NCBI GenBank assembly: GCA_028292265.1
Contig: JAQGMR010000008.1
Span: 1 to 64,000 of the forward strand
DNA length: 64,000 nt
Direction: 5' to 3'
DNA from: Herminiimonas sp.
GTDB lineage: Bacteria; Pseudomonadota; Gammaproteobacteria; Burkholderiales; Burkholderiaceae_D
Shown one piece after another: positions 26,807-37,310 of this stretch (the first letter of the stretch is position 1; each line of letters opens with the position of its first letter). A program made the position numbers and the translations under genes. Below the pieces are notes generated by a model. The model ran no database searches, had not been told where the DNA came from, and was given only the letters and a program-made list of their open reading frames with translations.

Positions 26807-28876
26807 CTACTCGTCGGCGTCGGTGGATGCAGCTGCCATGTCGTCATTGGACTCGGGTCCCGACGAAGTGCCACTGTGTTCCACTGCCTGAATTTCCGCT
26901 TCCAGCGGCTCGGCGCCGGGTGTGAGGCCCATTGCCGAATCTTCTTCCGCTTCTGACAACGGTTCCAGCGGCGAACCAATTGCGATCTCCAGGACCCGCG
27001 CCTCGACCGACAGGTCAACTTCATCCCATGACAGCAAGTCGAGCCGCAGCGGCGTGCCGCGCGCAATGGGCGCCATGCCGGGAAGCTTCAAGACGAGCGG
27101 TATGTCGTTAAGGCGAACGATCTCTTCCTTGAGCACGACCGCATCGACACGCTGGAGCTTCTGCTGGGACAGCCAACGCAGGCACCAGTAGCGTTCCATG
27201 CTGCCCTGGAAATCGGCATAGGCGACATGGGTGGCCTCGAAGGCCGAAACGATGGCAAACAGGTCAGCGTCCCGCTGCTTGAACGGCGCGGCCAGCGGCG
27301 CCATGACCCCATGCTGTGCACAGGCGAGAATTTGCCACTGGTTGACCAGATCGGTATAGCGGCGCAGCGGCGAGGTGCTCCATGCATATTGATCGACACC
27401 GAGACCCTGATGCGGCGCCGCGTGGGTCAACATGCGGACCTGCATGCGGGCGGCCCAGCCCCCGCTCGTCCCGCCCTGGGTCCGGTATATGCCCGGAACG
27501 CCGTGCTCGTGCATCAGCTTGCCCCAACTGCTGTTGGCAAAAATCATCAGCTCCGCCACGATCTTGTCGAGCGGCGCGCCGCGCTTGCGGCGGGTGATGG
27601 TAACTACCTCATCCTCAACATAGAAGTTGAAGTCAACGCGGTTGTTCTGCTCCGGTTTCAGGCCGAAGATCTCGCGCTTGGCCATGCGTCCCTGCTCCAG
27701 CACCTGGGCCCACTGCCACAAGAGTTCAATGTCCTGTTTGTGAGGGTAGTCCGGTCCCTCCTTGGCGGCCAGCGTTTCCTCGGTCACGATCTGGTCGAGG
27801 TCGTTGTGACGAAGGTTCGCCGAGACCGGGATCGATTCGGCGACAGTCTCGGTTGCGACGACGCTCCAGTCGACCGGATCAACCGTGACATAAAGGGAAA
27901 CCGCGGGACAGTTGCGCCCTTCAGCCAGCGTGTATGCCTCCACCAGCGGATCGGGCAGCATGGTTATTTTGTCGCCGGGCATATACACCGTGGACATGCG
28001 CTGGCGCGCGATGGTGTCGATCGCGTCGCCGGGGGCTATACCAAGAGCCGGAGCGGCAATGTGTATACCAACCCGCAGCATGCCGTCGGGGAGGTGGGTC
28101 ACGGAAAACGCGTCGTCGATTTCCGTGGTGGTGACGTCATCAATCGAGAATGCGCGCACGTCGGCAAGTGGCAGCGCCGGTGGCGCCGGCACCGCAACCT
28201 CAGGAAAGCCGGTCCCGCGCGGGAAATGCTCCAGCAGAAAGCGGGAAAGATGCAATTCCTTGGTCGACTGCAAACCACCGCAGGCCAGCATCAGTCGGGC
28301 TGGCGCGATGTGAAGTTCACTGCTGGCCGCTTCAAGCGCCTTGAATTCGATACTGTTCTTGTCAGGCTTGAACAGCAGTTGAAGGCGCACTGCATGCATG
28401 GGCGCCGGCAGGCGGTGGTTCTTCAGCTCTTCCACCCACGACGCTTGCACCAGTGCCTGTTGACGCTTCTTTTCGACGCCCGCAAGCGCAGCCTTGAGTG
28501 AAGCCTCCGGAGCAGCCTTGTAGCGGCCCTTGCCCTTCTTGTAAAAGTAGATCGGTGCTGAATGCAGCTTCTGCAGCAGCCCGGCGGCTTCCTGCGGATG
28601 GGGCGCATGGCCGAAGTATTCAGCGCCTAAATCGGCAAATCCGAATTCTTCCTGGCCCGCGACTTCCCACAGGAAATCAAGATCAATTTCAGCGGCAACC
28701 TCATGCGCCTCGCTCAACAACTCGGCGGGGCTCGGCGAAGCAAATTGCAGCAGGACGTCGCGGGCCCGCACCTTGATGCGCTTGCCAGTTGGCGTTTCCA
28801 CCTGATATGCCTCGCCCTGCTGCGACAGAACGGCGCCGGCCTTGAAATCGCCGGACTCCTCAAAGAATAAATTCAT
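26807..28876 (-). CDS. rnb: Exoribonuclease II (RNB family)
   Basis: The 689-residue protein carries a central RNB catalytic domain beginning near residue 245. The signature acidic cluster is SIDDVTTTEIDDAFSV, and later motifs include GIHIAAP and STVYMPGDK. It degrades single-stranded RNA from the 3' end. The C-terminal region has acidic low-complexity sequence. The gene follows the YqiA-type esterase after 21 bp and may be co-transcribed with mpl. The TonB-like gene begins 178 bp downstream. Confidence 0.9.
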   Translation of the reverse strand: MNLFFEESGDFKAGAVLSQQGEAYQVETPTGKRIKVRARDVLLQFASPSPAELLSEAHEVAAEIDLDFLWEVAGQEEFGFADLGAEYFGHAPHPQEAAGLLQKLHSAPIYFYKKGKGRYKAAPEASLKAALAGVEKKRQQALVQASWVEELKNHRLPAPMHAVRLQLLFKPDKNSIEFKALEAASSELHIAPARLMLACGGLQSTKELHLSRFLLEHFPRGTGFPEVAVPAPPALPLADVRAFSIDDVTTTEIDDAFSVTHLPDGMLRVGIHIAAPALGIAPGDAIDTIARQRMSTVYMPGDKITMLPDPLVEAYTLAEGRNCPAVSLYVTVDPVDWSVVATETVAESIPVSANLRHNDLDQIVTEETLAAKEGPDYPHKQDIELLWQWAQVLEQGRMAKREIFGLKPEQNNRVDFNFYVEDEVVTITRRKRGAPLDKIVAELMIFANSSWGKLMHEHGVPGIYRTQGGTSGGWAARMQVRMLTHAAPHQGLGVDQYAWSTSPLRRYTDLVNQWQILACAQHGVMAPLAAPFKQRDADLFAIVSAFEATHVAYADFQGSMERYWCLRWLSQQKLQRVDAVVLKEEIVRLNDIPLVLKLPGMAPIARGTPLRLDLLSWDEVDLSVEARVLEIAIGSPLEPLSEAEEDSAMGLTPGAEPLEAEIQAVEHSGTSSGPESNDDMAAASTDADE

Positions 28877-28897
28877 CAGATCTACAGTTAAATGGTT

Positions 28898-29551
28898 TCA
28901 GGCTGGGCCAGTCGGTGCGGCATCCTGCGCCAAAGGTAATTCGGCATTACACCAGGCTAGCACCAGGTCCAGATATTCCGCGAAATCGGACAGTCCGTGA
29001 TCGCTGCCGGGGATGACACGCTGCCTGGCGCCCGGGTAGTGCGCAGTCATCTCGCGCCAGTCCAGGACTTCGTCACCGGTGGCCGCAATCAGGAAATAGC
29101 GATGTGGCGCTGTAATCTGGTCGATCGCAAGAGCCGCCAGTTCCGCAACATATTCGGCCTTGAATTCAAAGTGATCCCCGGAATGCCATGCGGTCGATAC
29201 GCCAACGTAGCGCGCCAGATCGCGCGGCGGCTTCACAGCCGGGTTAAGCAGCACCGCTTTGCAGCCGGTCTGCTCGGCAATCCAGGTGGCATAGTAACCG
29301 CCGAGCGAGGAACCGATCAGGGTGATCTTGTCGGCAGGGGTCGCGGGAGAGTCGGCGCTCGCGGCGCTCTCGCGCTCGATCAGTTGCATGACCTGCCGCA
29401 CCGCCTCGGCCGGCGAAGCGGAAAGCTGCGGACAGAAATAGTCCGCGGCACGGCCAAGTTCTTCCATGCGCTGCGAAATCAAGCGCGCCTTGAACGATTG
29501 CGGCGACGAGCGGAATCCGTGCAGATAAATCACCAGGTTGCGGGCCACCAT
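28898..29551 (-). CDS. yqiA: YqiA-type alpha/beta-hydrolase esterase (UPF0227)
   Basis: The 217-residue protein has YLHGFRSSPQSFKA at the N terminus, the nucleophile elbow GSSLGGYYAT near residues 83-92, and late catalytic residues in TGDEVLDW and PGSDHGLSDF. This is the pattern of the YqiA/YcfP esterases, whose physiological substrate is not established. It sits 12 bp after mpl and 21 bp before rnb. Confidence 0.85.
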   Translation of the reverse strand: MVARNLVIYLHGFRSSPQSFKARLISQRMEELGRAADYFCPQLSASPAEAVRQVMQLIERESAASADSPATPADKITLIGSSLGGYYATWIAEQTGCKAVLLNPAVKPPRDLARYVGVSTAWHSGDHFEFKAEYVAELAALAIDQITAPHRYFLIAATGDEVLDWREMTAHYPGARQRVIPGSDHGLSDFAEYLDLVLAWCNAELPLAQDAAPTGPA

Positions 29552-29563
29552 AGGAAGGGTTTT

Positions 29564-30997
29564 TCAGTCGGCGAGCCGACTGCCTTCCAGCGCCAGCAGC
29601 AGCTTCTTGTGGACACCGCCGAATCCGCCGTTGCTCATTGCGAGAACCTGGTCACCGGGACGGGCAGCCTTGGCAACCGCGGCAACCAGGGTGTCGATGT
29701 CGTGGAATGCAGACGCACGGGCACCAAGCGGAGCAAGCGCCTCGCCAAGGTCCCAGCCCAATGCGTCTTTCCCCGCACTGGCGCCGTAGCCAAATACCAG
29801 GTCTGCGTCCACCAGGCTGCCAGGAAGCGCCTGCTTCATGGTGCCCAGCTTCATCGTATTTGATCGGGGCTCGAGAACGGCCAGGATGCGCGCAGTGCCG
29901 ATTCTCTTGCGCAGGCCTGCGACAGTCGTGGCGATTGCTGTCGGATGGTGTGCAAAGTCGTCCAGAACCGTCACGCCGTTGACGACGCCGCGTACTTCCA
30001 TCCGGCGTTTAACGTTGTCAAATCGCGCCAGCGAGTCTATCGCCTGGGCCGGTACCACACCAACATGCCGCGCCGCGGCAATGGCGGCAAGGGCGTTAAG
30101 CCGGTTGTGCCGCCCGGAGAGGGACCACGTGACAGTCCCCTGCTTCTGCTGCTTGTGCAAAACGTCGAAACTGTCGTCGTCATGCTCGACCATGGTCCAG
30201 TCGCATGGCGGCGCTACGAATGCTGACGCGGTTGCCGACGCCGTTGCTGACGCCGCGCCGCTACCAAACTGATCCAGCTCGCTCCAGCAGCCACGCGACA
30301 AAACCCGCTGCAGCGCTGGCTCATCGCCATTGACGATCAGCTTGCCGTTGCCAGGCACGGTACGAACCAGATGATGGAATTGGGTCTCGATAGCGGCAAG
30401 GTCCGGGAAAATGTCGGCGTGGTCGTATTCGAGATTGTTCAATATGGCGGTGCGAGAGCGGTAGTGCACGAACTTGCTGCGCTTGTCGAAGAAGGCGGTG
30501 TCGTATTCGTCCGCTTCGATCACGAAGAATTCCGAGCCGCCCTTGCCAGCCAGCCGCGCTGAAATGCCAAAATTCATCGGCACGCCGCCAATCAGGAAAC
30601 CCGGGCTGTAGTCACTGTCCTCCAGAATCCACGCCAGCATGGATGCGGTTGTGGTCTTGCCATGCGTTCCAGCGACAGAGAGCACCCACTTGTCGCGGAG
30701 GATGTGCTCGCCGATCCATTGTGGCCCCGAAGTGAATGGCAAGCCGCGGTTCAGGATTTCTTCCATCAGCGGATTGCCGCGGGAAACCACATTGCCGATC
30801 ACATACAGATCCGGCGAGAGTGACACCTGATCAGGGCCGAAACCTTCTATTAATTGAATGCCCTGCGCCTCCAACTGCGTGCTCATCGGCGGATATACGT
30901 TGGCATCGCAACCGGTCACTTTGTGGCCAGCCTGCTTGGCCAGCACGGCCAGACCTCCCATGAAGGTGCCGCAGATGCCGAGGATGTGAATATGCAT
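29564..30997 (-). CDS. mpl: UDP-N-acetylmuramate:L-Ala-gamma-D-Glu-meso-DAP ligase
   Basis: Mpl re-attaches the recycled murein tripeptide to UDP-MurNAc, saving one round of Mur ligase steps. The Mur-ligase P-loop is GTHGKTTTASM (about residues 112-122). HIHILGICGTFMGG opens the protein and FAHHPTAIATTV lies in the C-terminal domain. The length of 477 is normal. An alanine/serine-rich insertion (ASATASATAS) is seen near residue 250. The gene works in the same recycling route as ampD at 45.6-46.2 kb. A 10-bp palindrome (ATTGTACAAT) covers the start codon. Confidence 0.95.
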   Translation of the reverse strand: MHIHILGICGTFMGGLAVLAKQAGHKVTGCDANVYPPMSTQLEAQGIQLIEGFGPDQVSLSPDLYVIGNVVSRGNPLMEEILNRGLPFTSGPQWIGEHILRDKWVLSVAGTHGKTTTASMLAWILEDSDYSPGFLIGGVPMNFGISARLAGKGGSEFFVIEADEYDTAFFDKRSKFVHYRSRTAILNNLEYDHADIFPDLAAIETQFHHLVRTVPGNGKLIVNGDEPALQRVLSRGCWSELDQFGSGAASATASATASAFVAPPCDWTMVEHDDDSFDVLHKQQKQGTVTWSLSGRHNRLNALAAIAAARHVGVVPAQAIDSLARFDNVKRRMEVRGVVNGVTVLDDFAHHPTAIATTVAGLRKRIGTARILAVLEPRSNTMKLGTMKQALPGSLVDADLVFGYGASAGKDALGWDLGEALAPLGARASAFHDIDTLVAAVAKAARPGDQVLAMSNGGFGGVHKKLLLALEGSRLAD

Positions 30998-31070
30998 TGT
31001 ACAATTTCGGATTGGAATACCGAGATTCTACCCGAGGCGGACTGCAGATTCCGCCGGTCTGGTTCACATC

Positions 31071-31688
31071 ATGCCGATAGATTATCCGAATGAAGCGGAA
31101 CTCTTGCGCGCCGAAATTGCCGCCGCCGCCGCACGAATGATTGCCGAGGACGGGGCCGACTATGGCAGCGCCAAGCGCAAGGCGGCGCGCCAAATACTGG
31201 GGGACGTGCGGGTCCGCGGCGATGTGCTTCCCGACAACGCGCAGGTCGAAGACGAGGTTCGCGCCTACAACGAGCTGTTTTTCGCTTATACCCAGCCGGC
31301 TCGCCTGGCGCAGTTGCGCGCGCTCGCATTGCGGGTGATGGAGGACCTGGACGGTTTCAATCCGCACTTGACTGGCGCAGCGCTGAACGGCACTGCAGGC
31401 GAGCACAGTGACATCCATTTGCAGGTGTTTGCGGACAGCACCAAGGACGTTGAGCTGCATCTGATCAATCGCGGCGTGAACTACGAGGTGTCAGAAACCA
31501 CGCACTTCAAGGGACAGACAGATCCGGTCCCGGTGTTAAGCTTCCTTTCGGAAAACGAAATCGTCCACGTTGCGCTCTACCATTTCGATGACTTGAGAGG
31601 CGCTAAAAAATCTCGCGACGGCAAGCGGGCTGACCGCGCCGACACTGCGGCGGTACGCGCCCTGGTTAACGCCGCCCGACTACCTTGA
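31071..31688 (+). CDS. Conserved protein of unknown function, nucleotidyltransferase-like features
   Basis: The 205-residue soluble protein begins with an alanine-rich helical region containing DYGSAKRKAARQIL. A segment in the middle, LTGAALNGTAGEHSDIHLQVFAD, has the glycine-rich turn followed by an acidic strand seen in small nucleotidyltransferases. That resemblance is my inference from the pattern only. It is divergent from mpl (73 bp between starts) and is followed after 8 bp by the thioredoxin-like gene, so the two are probably co-transcribed. I cannot assign a substrate. Confidence 0.7.
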   Translation: MPIDYPNEAELLRAEIAAAAARMIAEDGADYGSAKRKAARQILGDVRVRGDVLPDNAQVEDEVRAYNELFFAYTQPARLAQLRALALRVMEDLDGFNPHLTGAALNGTAGEHSDIHLQVFADSTKDVELHLINRGVNYEVSETTHFKGQTDPVPVLSFLSENEIVHVALYHFDDLRGAKKSRDGKRADRADTAAVRALVNAARLP

Positions 31689-31696
31689 TTCCTTCA

Positions 31697-32218
31697 ATGA
31701 CAAGAAAATACCTGCCGATCCTGCTGGTTGCCGTACTTTTCGCCGGCATGGGCGTCTATGCGGGTCTGCGAAAGTGGAACACCAAGCCTGTTGAAACGAA
31801 CGCGGTGGCGCAGCTTCTGGCCCAGACCATGCCGGACGCCAAGGGACAACCGCAGGATTTTGCCAGCCTCAAAGGCAAAACGCTCGTTGTCAATTTTTGG
31901 GCGACATGGTGCCCGCCTTGCGTAGAGGAGATGCCCGAATTGTCCGCATTGCAGGCGGAACTGACACCGCGCAACGCGCAGATTATCGGGATCGGGATCG
32001 ATAATCCGGCCAATATCGCCGACTTTGCTGCGCGTTACAAGATTTCATACCCGCTCTATACCGCCGGCATGCATGGCACCGAATTGTCCCGTCAGTTTGG
32101 CAATCGGGCCGGGGGCCTGCCCTTTACGGTATTGGTCGACGCCAAGGGGGTGGTGCGAAAAACCTACCTCGGCCGGTTGAAGATAAGCGAACTTCGCCGT
32201 GACCTGGCCGCGCTTTAG
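31697..32218 (+). CDS. TlpA/ResA-type membrane-anchored thioredoxin
   Basis: The 173-residue protein has an N-terminal signal anchor (about residues 4-23) and a thioredoxin domain. The active site WCPPC has cysteines at 72 and 75, and a cis-proline lies in GGLPFTVLVD. This fits periplasmic disulphide reductases of the TlpA family, which help cytochrome c maturation or metal-centre assembly. I chose the ATG at 31697; an upstream TTG (31685) overlaps the previous stop. The aroQ gene follows after 108 bp. Confidence 0.9.
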   Translation: MTRKYLPILLVAVLFAGMGVYAGLRKWNTKPVETNAVAQLLAQTMPDAKGQPQDFASLKGKTLVVNFWATWCPPCVEEMPELSALQAELTPRNAQIIGIGIDNPANIADFAARYKISYPLYTAGMHGTELSRQFGNRAGGLPFTVLVDAKGVVRKTYLGRLKISELRRDLAAL

Positions 32219-32326
32219 GATACGATTGCAAGCAGCGGGGCGCAGGCGAGGGTTGAGTTTCTTCTTGCCAACCGTCGTTATTTCCGGGCAAAATGCGCGC
32301 AACCTCGTCAAACGGATTAGCTTTCG

Positions 32327-32764
32327 ATGGCCAAAAACCTGCTTCTGCTGAACGGCCCAAACCTGAATCTGCTAGGAACGCGCGAACCCGACGTATATGG
32401 TTCGAGCACACTGGCGGACGTGGAAAAGGCCGCGCTGGACCAGGCTACGCAAGCGGGGGCGAAGTTGGCCTGCTTTCAGAGCAACCACGAGGGCGCACTG
32501 GTTGACCGGATCCACGCGGCGCGCGCCGAAAAAGTCGATGCAATTATCATCAATGCCGCAGGCCTCACGCACACCAGTGTCGCACTACGGGACGCGCTGT
32601 CCGGCGTGAATATCCCCTTCATCGAAGTACATATTTCCAATGTACATGCGCGGGAAGCGTTCCGGCATGAGTCCTACTTGTCCGCCATTGCAGTTGGCGT
32701 CATTTGTGGTCTGGGTATCGACGGATACAGGGCAGCGATCGCCCACGCTCTCGCACAGCTTTAG
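32327..32764 (+). CDS. aroQ: 3-Dehydroquinate dehydratase, type II
   Basis: The 145-residue enzyme dehydrates 3-dehydroquinate to 3-dehydroshikimate. The family signature is clear: [20 protein letters not shown] with the catalytic arginine and tyrosine loop, [31 protein letters not shown] and [10 protein letters not shown]. AroE, the next enzyme of the pathway, is also in this window at 24.9-25.7 kb. The order aroQ-accB-accC is widespread in proteobacteria. Confidence 0.97.
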   Translation: MAKNLLLLNGPNLNLLGTREPDVYGSSTLADVEKAALDQATQAGAKLACFQSNHEGALVDRIHAARAEKVDAIIINAAGLTHTSVALRDALSGVNIPFIEVHISNVHAREAFRHESYLSAIAVGVICGLGIDGYRAAIAHALAQL

Positions 32765-32847
32765 AGCCAAATCATTTCCGCTGGGGCCTCGCTCTTTGGC
32801 TGAGCGGGCGCAGCGATGAAAACTCAAAAAATCAAAGGTAGACCTGT

Positions 32848-33300
32848 ATGGACTTGCGAAAACTGAAAACGCTTATCGATCTCGTGGCCGAGTCGGATAT
32901 TGCCGAACTCGAAGTTACGGAGGGGGAAAGCAAGGTCCGGATCGTCAAATCGAGCGCACCCCAGCATCAGATGGTCATGATGCAGCCGCAAGCGATGCCG
33001 CAGCACGCCAGCGCGCCGGCCGCACCGGCGGTGGTTGCTGCCCCGGTTATGCCGCCGGAACCGGAAGGCCATGTCGTGAAGTCTCCGATGGTTGGCACCT
33101 TCTATCGCTCGGCATCGCCCGGGTCGCCGGCATTCGTTGAAATCGGCTCTTCCGTCAAGGAAGGCGACACCCTGTGCATCATTGAAGCGATGAAGCTGCT
33201 CAATGAAATCGACGCCGATGTAGCCGGGGTCGTCAAGCAGATCCTGGTCGAGAATGGCCAGCCGGTCGAATTCGGCCAGCCGCTTTTCATCGTCGCCTGA
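32848..33300 (+). CDS. accB: Biotin carboxyl carrier protein of acetyl-CoA carboxylase
   Basis: BCCP carries the biotin that shuttles carboxyl groups in fatty acid synthesis. The 150-residue protein has an N-terminal dimerisation region, an alanine/proline-rich linker (about residues 50-72) and the C-terminal biotinyl domain. The biotinylated lysine is K116 in [10 protein letters not shown] clear AAAGGTAG site precedes the ATG. accC follows after 139 bp, as in most proteobacteria. Confidence 0.97.
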   Translation: MDLRKLKTLIDLVAESDIAELEVTEGESKVRIVKSSAPQHQMVMMQPQAMPQHASAPAAPAVVAAPVMPPEPEGHVVKSPMVGTFYRSASPGSPAFVEIGSSVKEGDTLCIIEAMKLLNEIDADVAGVVKQILVENGQPVEFGQPLFIVA

Positions 33301-33439
33301 ATCCGCGCCTTGATGCATCGCCCGCAGTCGAGCCCGTCACGCCGTTCCGCGCCACGTACCGGGCTCCGATCCACGCTTCGCCGAATCAGGGCGCTGCCCT
33401 GGTACACGGTGCACTCGACAACGCCCTATTCGACTCCCC

Positions 33440-34816
33440 ATGTTTGAAAAAATCCTGATTGCCAACCGCGGTGAAATTGCGCTGCGCATACAGCGCGCCT
33501 GCCGCGAGATGGGTATTAAATCCGTAGTAGTCCACTCCGAAGCGGATCGCGAATCGAAGTACGTCAAACTCGCCGACGAGTCAGTCTGTATTGGACCTGC
33601 GCCATCGTCGCTCAGTTACCTGAGCATGCCGGCCATCATCAGCGCGGCAGAAGTTACCGACGCCGAGGCGATTCATCCGGGGTATGGCTTCCTGTCCGAG
33701 AACGCCGATTTCGCGGAACGCGTAGAAAAATCCGGCTTCGTCTTCATCGGGCCGCGCTCGGAATCGATCCGCCTCATGGGCGACAAGGTTTCGGCCAAGC
33801 AGTCGATGATCAAGGCCGGCGTACCCTGCGTCCCCGGATCGGAAGGCGCCTTGCCGGAGGACGCGAAGGAAATCATCCGCGTGGCGCGAAAGGTCGGCTA
33901 CCCGGTCATCATCAAGGCTGCGGGCGGTGGCGGCGGACGCGGCATGCGGGTCGTGCATACCGAGGCCGCTCTTCTCAACGCCGTTACCATGACGCGCACC
34001 GAGGCGGGCAGCGCTTTCGGGAATCCGGAAGTCTATATGGAGAAGTACCTGGAAAATCCGCGCCATGTGGAGATCCAGATTCTTGCCGACGAGTTTCGTA
34101 ATGCCGTGTGGCTGGGCGAGCGCGATTGCTCAATGCAGCGGCGCCACCAGAAAGTTATCGAAGAAGCGCCAGCGCCGGGGATTCCGCGCAAGCTGATAGA
34201 AAAAATCGGCGACCGCTGCGCCGAAGCGTGCCGCAAGATGGGTTACCGCGGTGCCGGCACCTTTGAATTCCTGTATGAGAACGGCGAGTTCTATTTCATT
34301 GAGATGAACACGCGTATCCAGGTCGAACATCCGGTGACGGAAATGATTACCGGTATCGATCTCGTCCAGGAACAGATTCGCATTGCGGCCGGCGAGAAAT
34401 TGCGGTTTCGCCAGCGTGATGTTGAACTGAAGGGGCATGCCATCGAATGTCGCATCAACGCCGAAGATCCGTTCAAGTTCACGCCCTCGCCTGGGCGCAT
34501 TGTGTCGTGGCATTCACCCGGCGGCCCCGGCATCCGGGTTGATTCGCATGCGTACGCTGGCTACTATGTACCGCCCCATTATGACTCCATGGTCGGCAAG
34601 GTTATCGCCTATGGTGCGACGCGCGATCAAGCGATTCGCCGCATGCAGATCGCGCTTTCGGAAATGGTGGTGGAAGGCATCCAGACCAACATTCCACTGC
34701 ATCGTGAACTGATGATGGACGCGCGCTTTATCGAGGGCGGCACCAACATTCATTACCTTGAACAAAAGCTGGCCGACCGCCTCGCCCGTGAGTCGGATGT
34801 AGCTGGCATAAAATAG
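33440..34816 (+). CDS. accC: Biotin carboxylase subunit of acetyl-CoA carboxylase
   Basis: AccC carboxylates the biotin on AccB using ATP and bicarbonate. The 458-residue protein shows the N-terminal [11 protein letters not shown], the ATP-grasp glycine loop [13 protein letters not shown], the [14 protein letters not shown] active-site segment and [13 protein letters not shown]. All landmarks are intact and the length is usual. prmA starts 45 bp after the stop, so accB-accC-prmA is likely one transcription unit. Confidence 0.98.
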   Translation: MFEKILIANRGEIALRIQRACREMGIKSVVVHSEADRESKYVKLADESVCIGPAPSSLSYLSMPAIISAAEVTDAEAIHPGYGFLSENADFAERVEKSGFVFIGPRSESIRLMGDKVSAKQSMIKAGVPCVPGSEGALPEDAKEIIRVARKVGYPVIIKAAGGGGGRGMRVVHTEAALLNAVTMTRTEAGSAFGNPEVYMEKYLENPRHVEIQILADEFRNAVWLGERDCSMQRRHQKVIEEAPAPGIPRKLIEKIGDRCAEACRKMGYRGAGTFEFLYENGEFYFIEMNTRIQVEHPVTEMITGIDLVQEQIRIAAGEKLRFRQRDVELKGHAIECRINAEDPFKFTPSPGRIVSWHSPGGPGIRVDSHAYAGYYVPPHYDSMVGKVIAYGATRDQAIRRMQIALSEMVVEGIQTNIPLHRELMMDARFIEGGTNIHYLEQKLADRLARESDVAGIK

Positions 34817-34861
34817 CCTCCCGAGCGGGAGACCGCCAATGAAGCTATCGCAGGCACCATC

Positions 34862-35794
34862 ATGAGCTGGACCGAAATTGTCATTGAAGTTGCCCGGGCG
34901 CGAGCGGAGTCCCTTTCCGATGCGTTGATGGAAGCCGGCGCGCTGTCGGTGTCGGTGGAAGATGCGGACGAAGGTACGGAAGCCGAGCAGCCACTGTTTG
35001 GCGAGCCAGGCATGGAGCCTGAAGAAGCGGCGTGGGAACACAGCCGTGTGGTCGCTTTGGCCAATGGCGACGCCGATCACGCGGCAATCGTCGCCGCCGC
35101 CCTTGCCGCCTGCGGGCTCGAACCGGACAGTGTTGATTACCAGTTGCGACCGGTCGAGGAGCAGGATTGGGTTCGCCTCACCCAGTCGCAGTTCGAGCCG
35201 ATCCACATTGGCAAAAACATTTGGGTCGTACCGAGCTGGCATGACGCGCCGGACCCGGACGCGCTTATCCTTCAGTTGGACCCGGGCCTGGCATTCGGCA
35301 CCGGCAGCCATCCCACTACTCGGCTTTGCATGGAATGGCTGGAAGCACATCCGCCGCGTGGCCAGACGGTGCTCGATTACGGATGCGGCTCCGGTATTCT
35401 GGCGATGGTTGCAAGCAAACTGGAGGCCGCCCAGGTAGTTGGCGTTGATATCGATCCGCAGGCTATCGAGTCGGCCCGTGCCAACGCTGAAAACAACCAG
35501 TGCGAGATCGCTTATTACCTTCCGGAAGAATTTTCGTCCGCCTCGGGGCTCGGCCTTCCACAGCGCTTTGACGTGGTCGTGGCGAATATCCTTTCCAGCC
35601 CGCTAAGGCTGATGGCCCCAATGCTGGCCAGCCGGGTCAACCCGGGCGGAAGCCTCCTGCTGTCGGGCATACTGGTGCGGCAGGTCGAAGAAGTGGCCCG
35701 GGCTTATGCGCCATTTCTTGAGCTGAGCTTGTGGGCCGAGCGCGATGGCTGGGTAGCACTTGCCGGTCGCCGACTCCTGTCCCCGGCGCCCTGA
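34862..35794 (+). CDS. prmA: Ribosomal protein L11 methyltransferase
   Basis: PrmA trimethylates ribosomal protein L11 with SAM. The 310-residue protein has an N-terminal substrate-recognition domain with an acidic insertion. The C-terminal methyltransferase domain is marked by [17 protein letters not shown] and the SAM-binding [13 protein letters not shown], followed by NILSSPL, the variant of NPPY in this family. The zinc-ribbon gene begins three bases after its stop. Confidence 0.96.
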   Translation: MSWTEIVIEVARARAESLSDALMEAGALSVSVEDADEGTEAEQPLFGEPGMEPEEAAWEHSRVVALANGDADHAAIVAAALAACGLEPDSVDYQLRPVEEQDWVRLTQSQFEPIHIGKNIWVVPSWHDAPDPDALILQLDPGLAFGTGSHPTTRLCMEWLEAHPPRGQTVLDYGCGSGILAMVASKLEAAQVVGVDIDPQAIESARANAENNQCEIAYYLPEEFSSASGLGLPQRFDVVVANILSSPLRLMAPMLASRVNPGGSLLLSGILVRQVEEVARAYAPFLELSLWAERDGWVALAGRRLLSPAP

Positions 35795-35797
35795 CCC

Positions 35798-37165
35798 ATG
35801 GCACTCGCGACTCGATGCCCGCATTGCGGTACCAGTTTCCGGGTCGCGCTGGACCAGTTGAAACTGCGCGCGGGCCTGGTCCGTTGCGGCGCCTGCAAGG
35901 AAATTTTTAACGGCGCCGAGAATTTAATCAGCCTGGAGAGTGCGCAGGGGACGGCTGGCCCGGCACCATCGGGCGCTACTCCTGCTAGTCCTGCTAGTCC
36001 TGCTAGGCCTGCTGCTCCTGGTGCCGTTCCTGCATCTGCCTCTGCCCCTGCAGCCTCGGTTGCTTCTGTTCCTCCTGTTGCTTCTGCCATTCCGGGCACT
36101 CCTGGCGCTCTGGCTGCATCTACCAGCCAGAATAATCGGGCCGTGTCCGCTGCCGACAGCAGTAGCATCTCCGGGTCGACCGCCGGTTCCACTATGGCCG
36201 GGTCACAGCAAGCATTGCCTGTGTCGGTTCAGCCAGGGGCCTCCCCCTTAATAGGCGTCCACAGTCGCGCTTCCGGATCGGATCCAGCGCCTTTGCGCCA
36301 GGAACGACTGATCATTCCGCCGACGGCTAATGGGTTTATGGGTGGCCCGGCTGAAGGACATAGCATGGTCAGCCACAACATGACCGGCTACCGCGACCCC
36401 GACACGCGACCTGATCCGCTGACCCGCATGACGCTGATGGACTTTGCCGGCACTGGCCTGGTGCTGCCATCGAATGCCGCTGCACACGATACTGCGGAAG
36501 GTGGTACCCACGACGACGTTGGCCACGCGATTGACGAGCTAAAACGCAAACCGTGGCGGCGACTAACCCGCCGACGCGCCGGTAAATCCGGCGAGAGCAA
36601 CGAGACCGACGCCCTCGACGCGATCGACGAAGCGGGCATTGAGCCGGAATTCCTGCAGAAAGCGCGCCGCCAGGAACACTTCGCGCGGCGCTTCGGCACA
36701 GCCATGGCGATTGGGTCGGCCGTTCTCGCGGTGGCACTTCTGCTCCAGGGCGCCTACGCATTTCGCAACTCCCTGGCGGCGATGCTGCCTCAAACCCGGC
36801 CGGCGCTGCTTGCGCTGTGCAAGGTCGCCTCTTGCCGCCTGGATTTGCCGGCACAGATCGATGCGGTGTCTATCGAGACCAACGAGATGCAAGCGATCGC
36901 CGACAATCCGGAGGGACTTCAGCTTACTGCCTTGCTGCGAAACCGCAGCGCGCTTCCCCAAGCCTGGCCGTCAATAGAATTAACGCTGAACGATCCCAAT
37001 GACAAACCGCTGGCGCGCCGCGTATTTGGGCCGCGCGACTATCTTGGTGCGGACCTTTCGAACGGCAAAGGCTTCCCGCCGAATTCCGAACAGGGCGTCA
37101 AGTTGATGCTCTCTCTCAACCAATTGAAACCTGCGGGATACCGCCTTTATCTTTTCTATCCCTGA
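35798..37165 (+). CDS. Zinc-ribbon DUF3426 membrane protein
   Basis: The 455-residue protein begins with a zinc ribbon (CPHCGTSFRV then VRCGACKEIFNG). A long alanine/proline/serine-rich region (about residues 48-115) follows, and a central basic stretch precedes one membrane helix near residue 305. The C-terminal DUF3426-type domain ends in GYRLYLFYP. Part of the linker is coded by a 9-bp repeat (CCTGCTAGT, near 35982-36005). The function is unknown. The prmA neighbour is conserved in betaproteobacteria, and three bases separate the two genes, so they are probably coupled. Confidence 0.85.
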   Translation: MALATRCPHCGTSFRVALDQLKLRAGLVRCGACKEIFNGAENLISLESAQGTAGPAPSGATPASPASPARPAAPGAVPASASAPAASVASVPPVASAIPGTPGALAASTSQNNRAVSAADSSSISGSTAGSTMAGSQQALPVSVQPGASPLIGVHSRASGSDPAPLRQERLIIPPTANGFMGGPAEGHSMVSHNMTGYRDPDTRPDPLTRMTLMDFAGTGLVLPSNAAAHDTAEGGTHDDVGHAIDELKRKPWRRLTRRRAGKSGESNETDALDAIDEAGIEPEFLQKARRQEHFARRFGTAMAIGSAVLAVALLLQGAYAFRNSLAAMLPQTRPALLALCKVASCRLDLPAQIDAVSIETNEMQAIADNPEGLQLTALLRNRSALPQAWPSIELTLNDPNDKPLARRVFGPRDYLGADLSNGKGFPPNSEQGVKLMLSLNQLKPAGYRLYLFYP

Positions 37166-37310
37166 AGCAGGCGGCGCAAGTCGCGCGGCCAAAAGTTGGG
37201 CCGGCGCCCCCTGCTTTGCCGTGACCACCACGGTGCAATGACTCGTCTGGCGGCATGCCCGTGAAACCTGACCACCATTTCCTTTACCTGCTCACCATGC
37301 GGAAACAACC

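Noticed and set aside
27227-28501. Plus-strand open frame of 424 codons
   Set aside because: It is antisense to the RNase II gene and shows no domain features.
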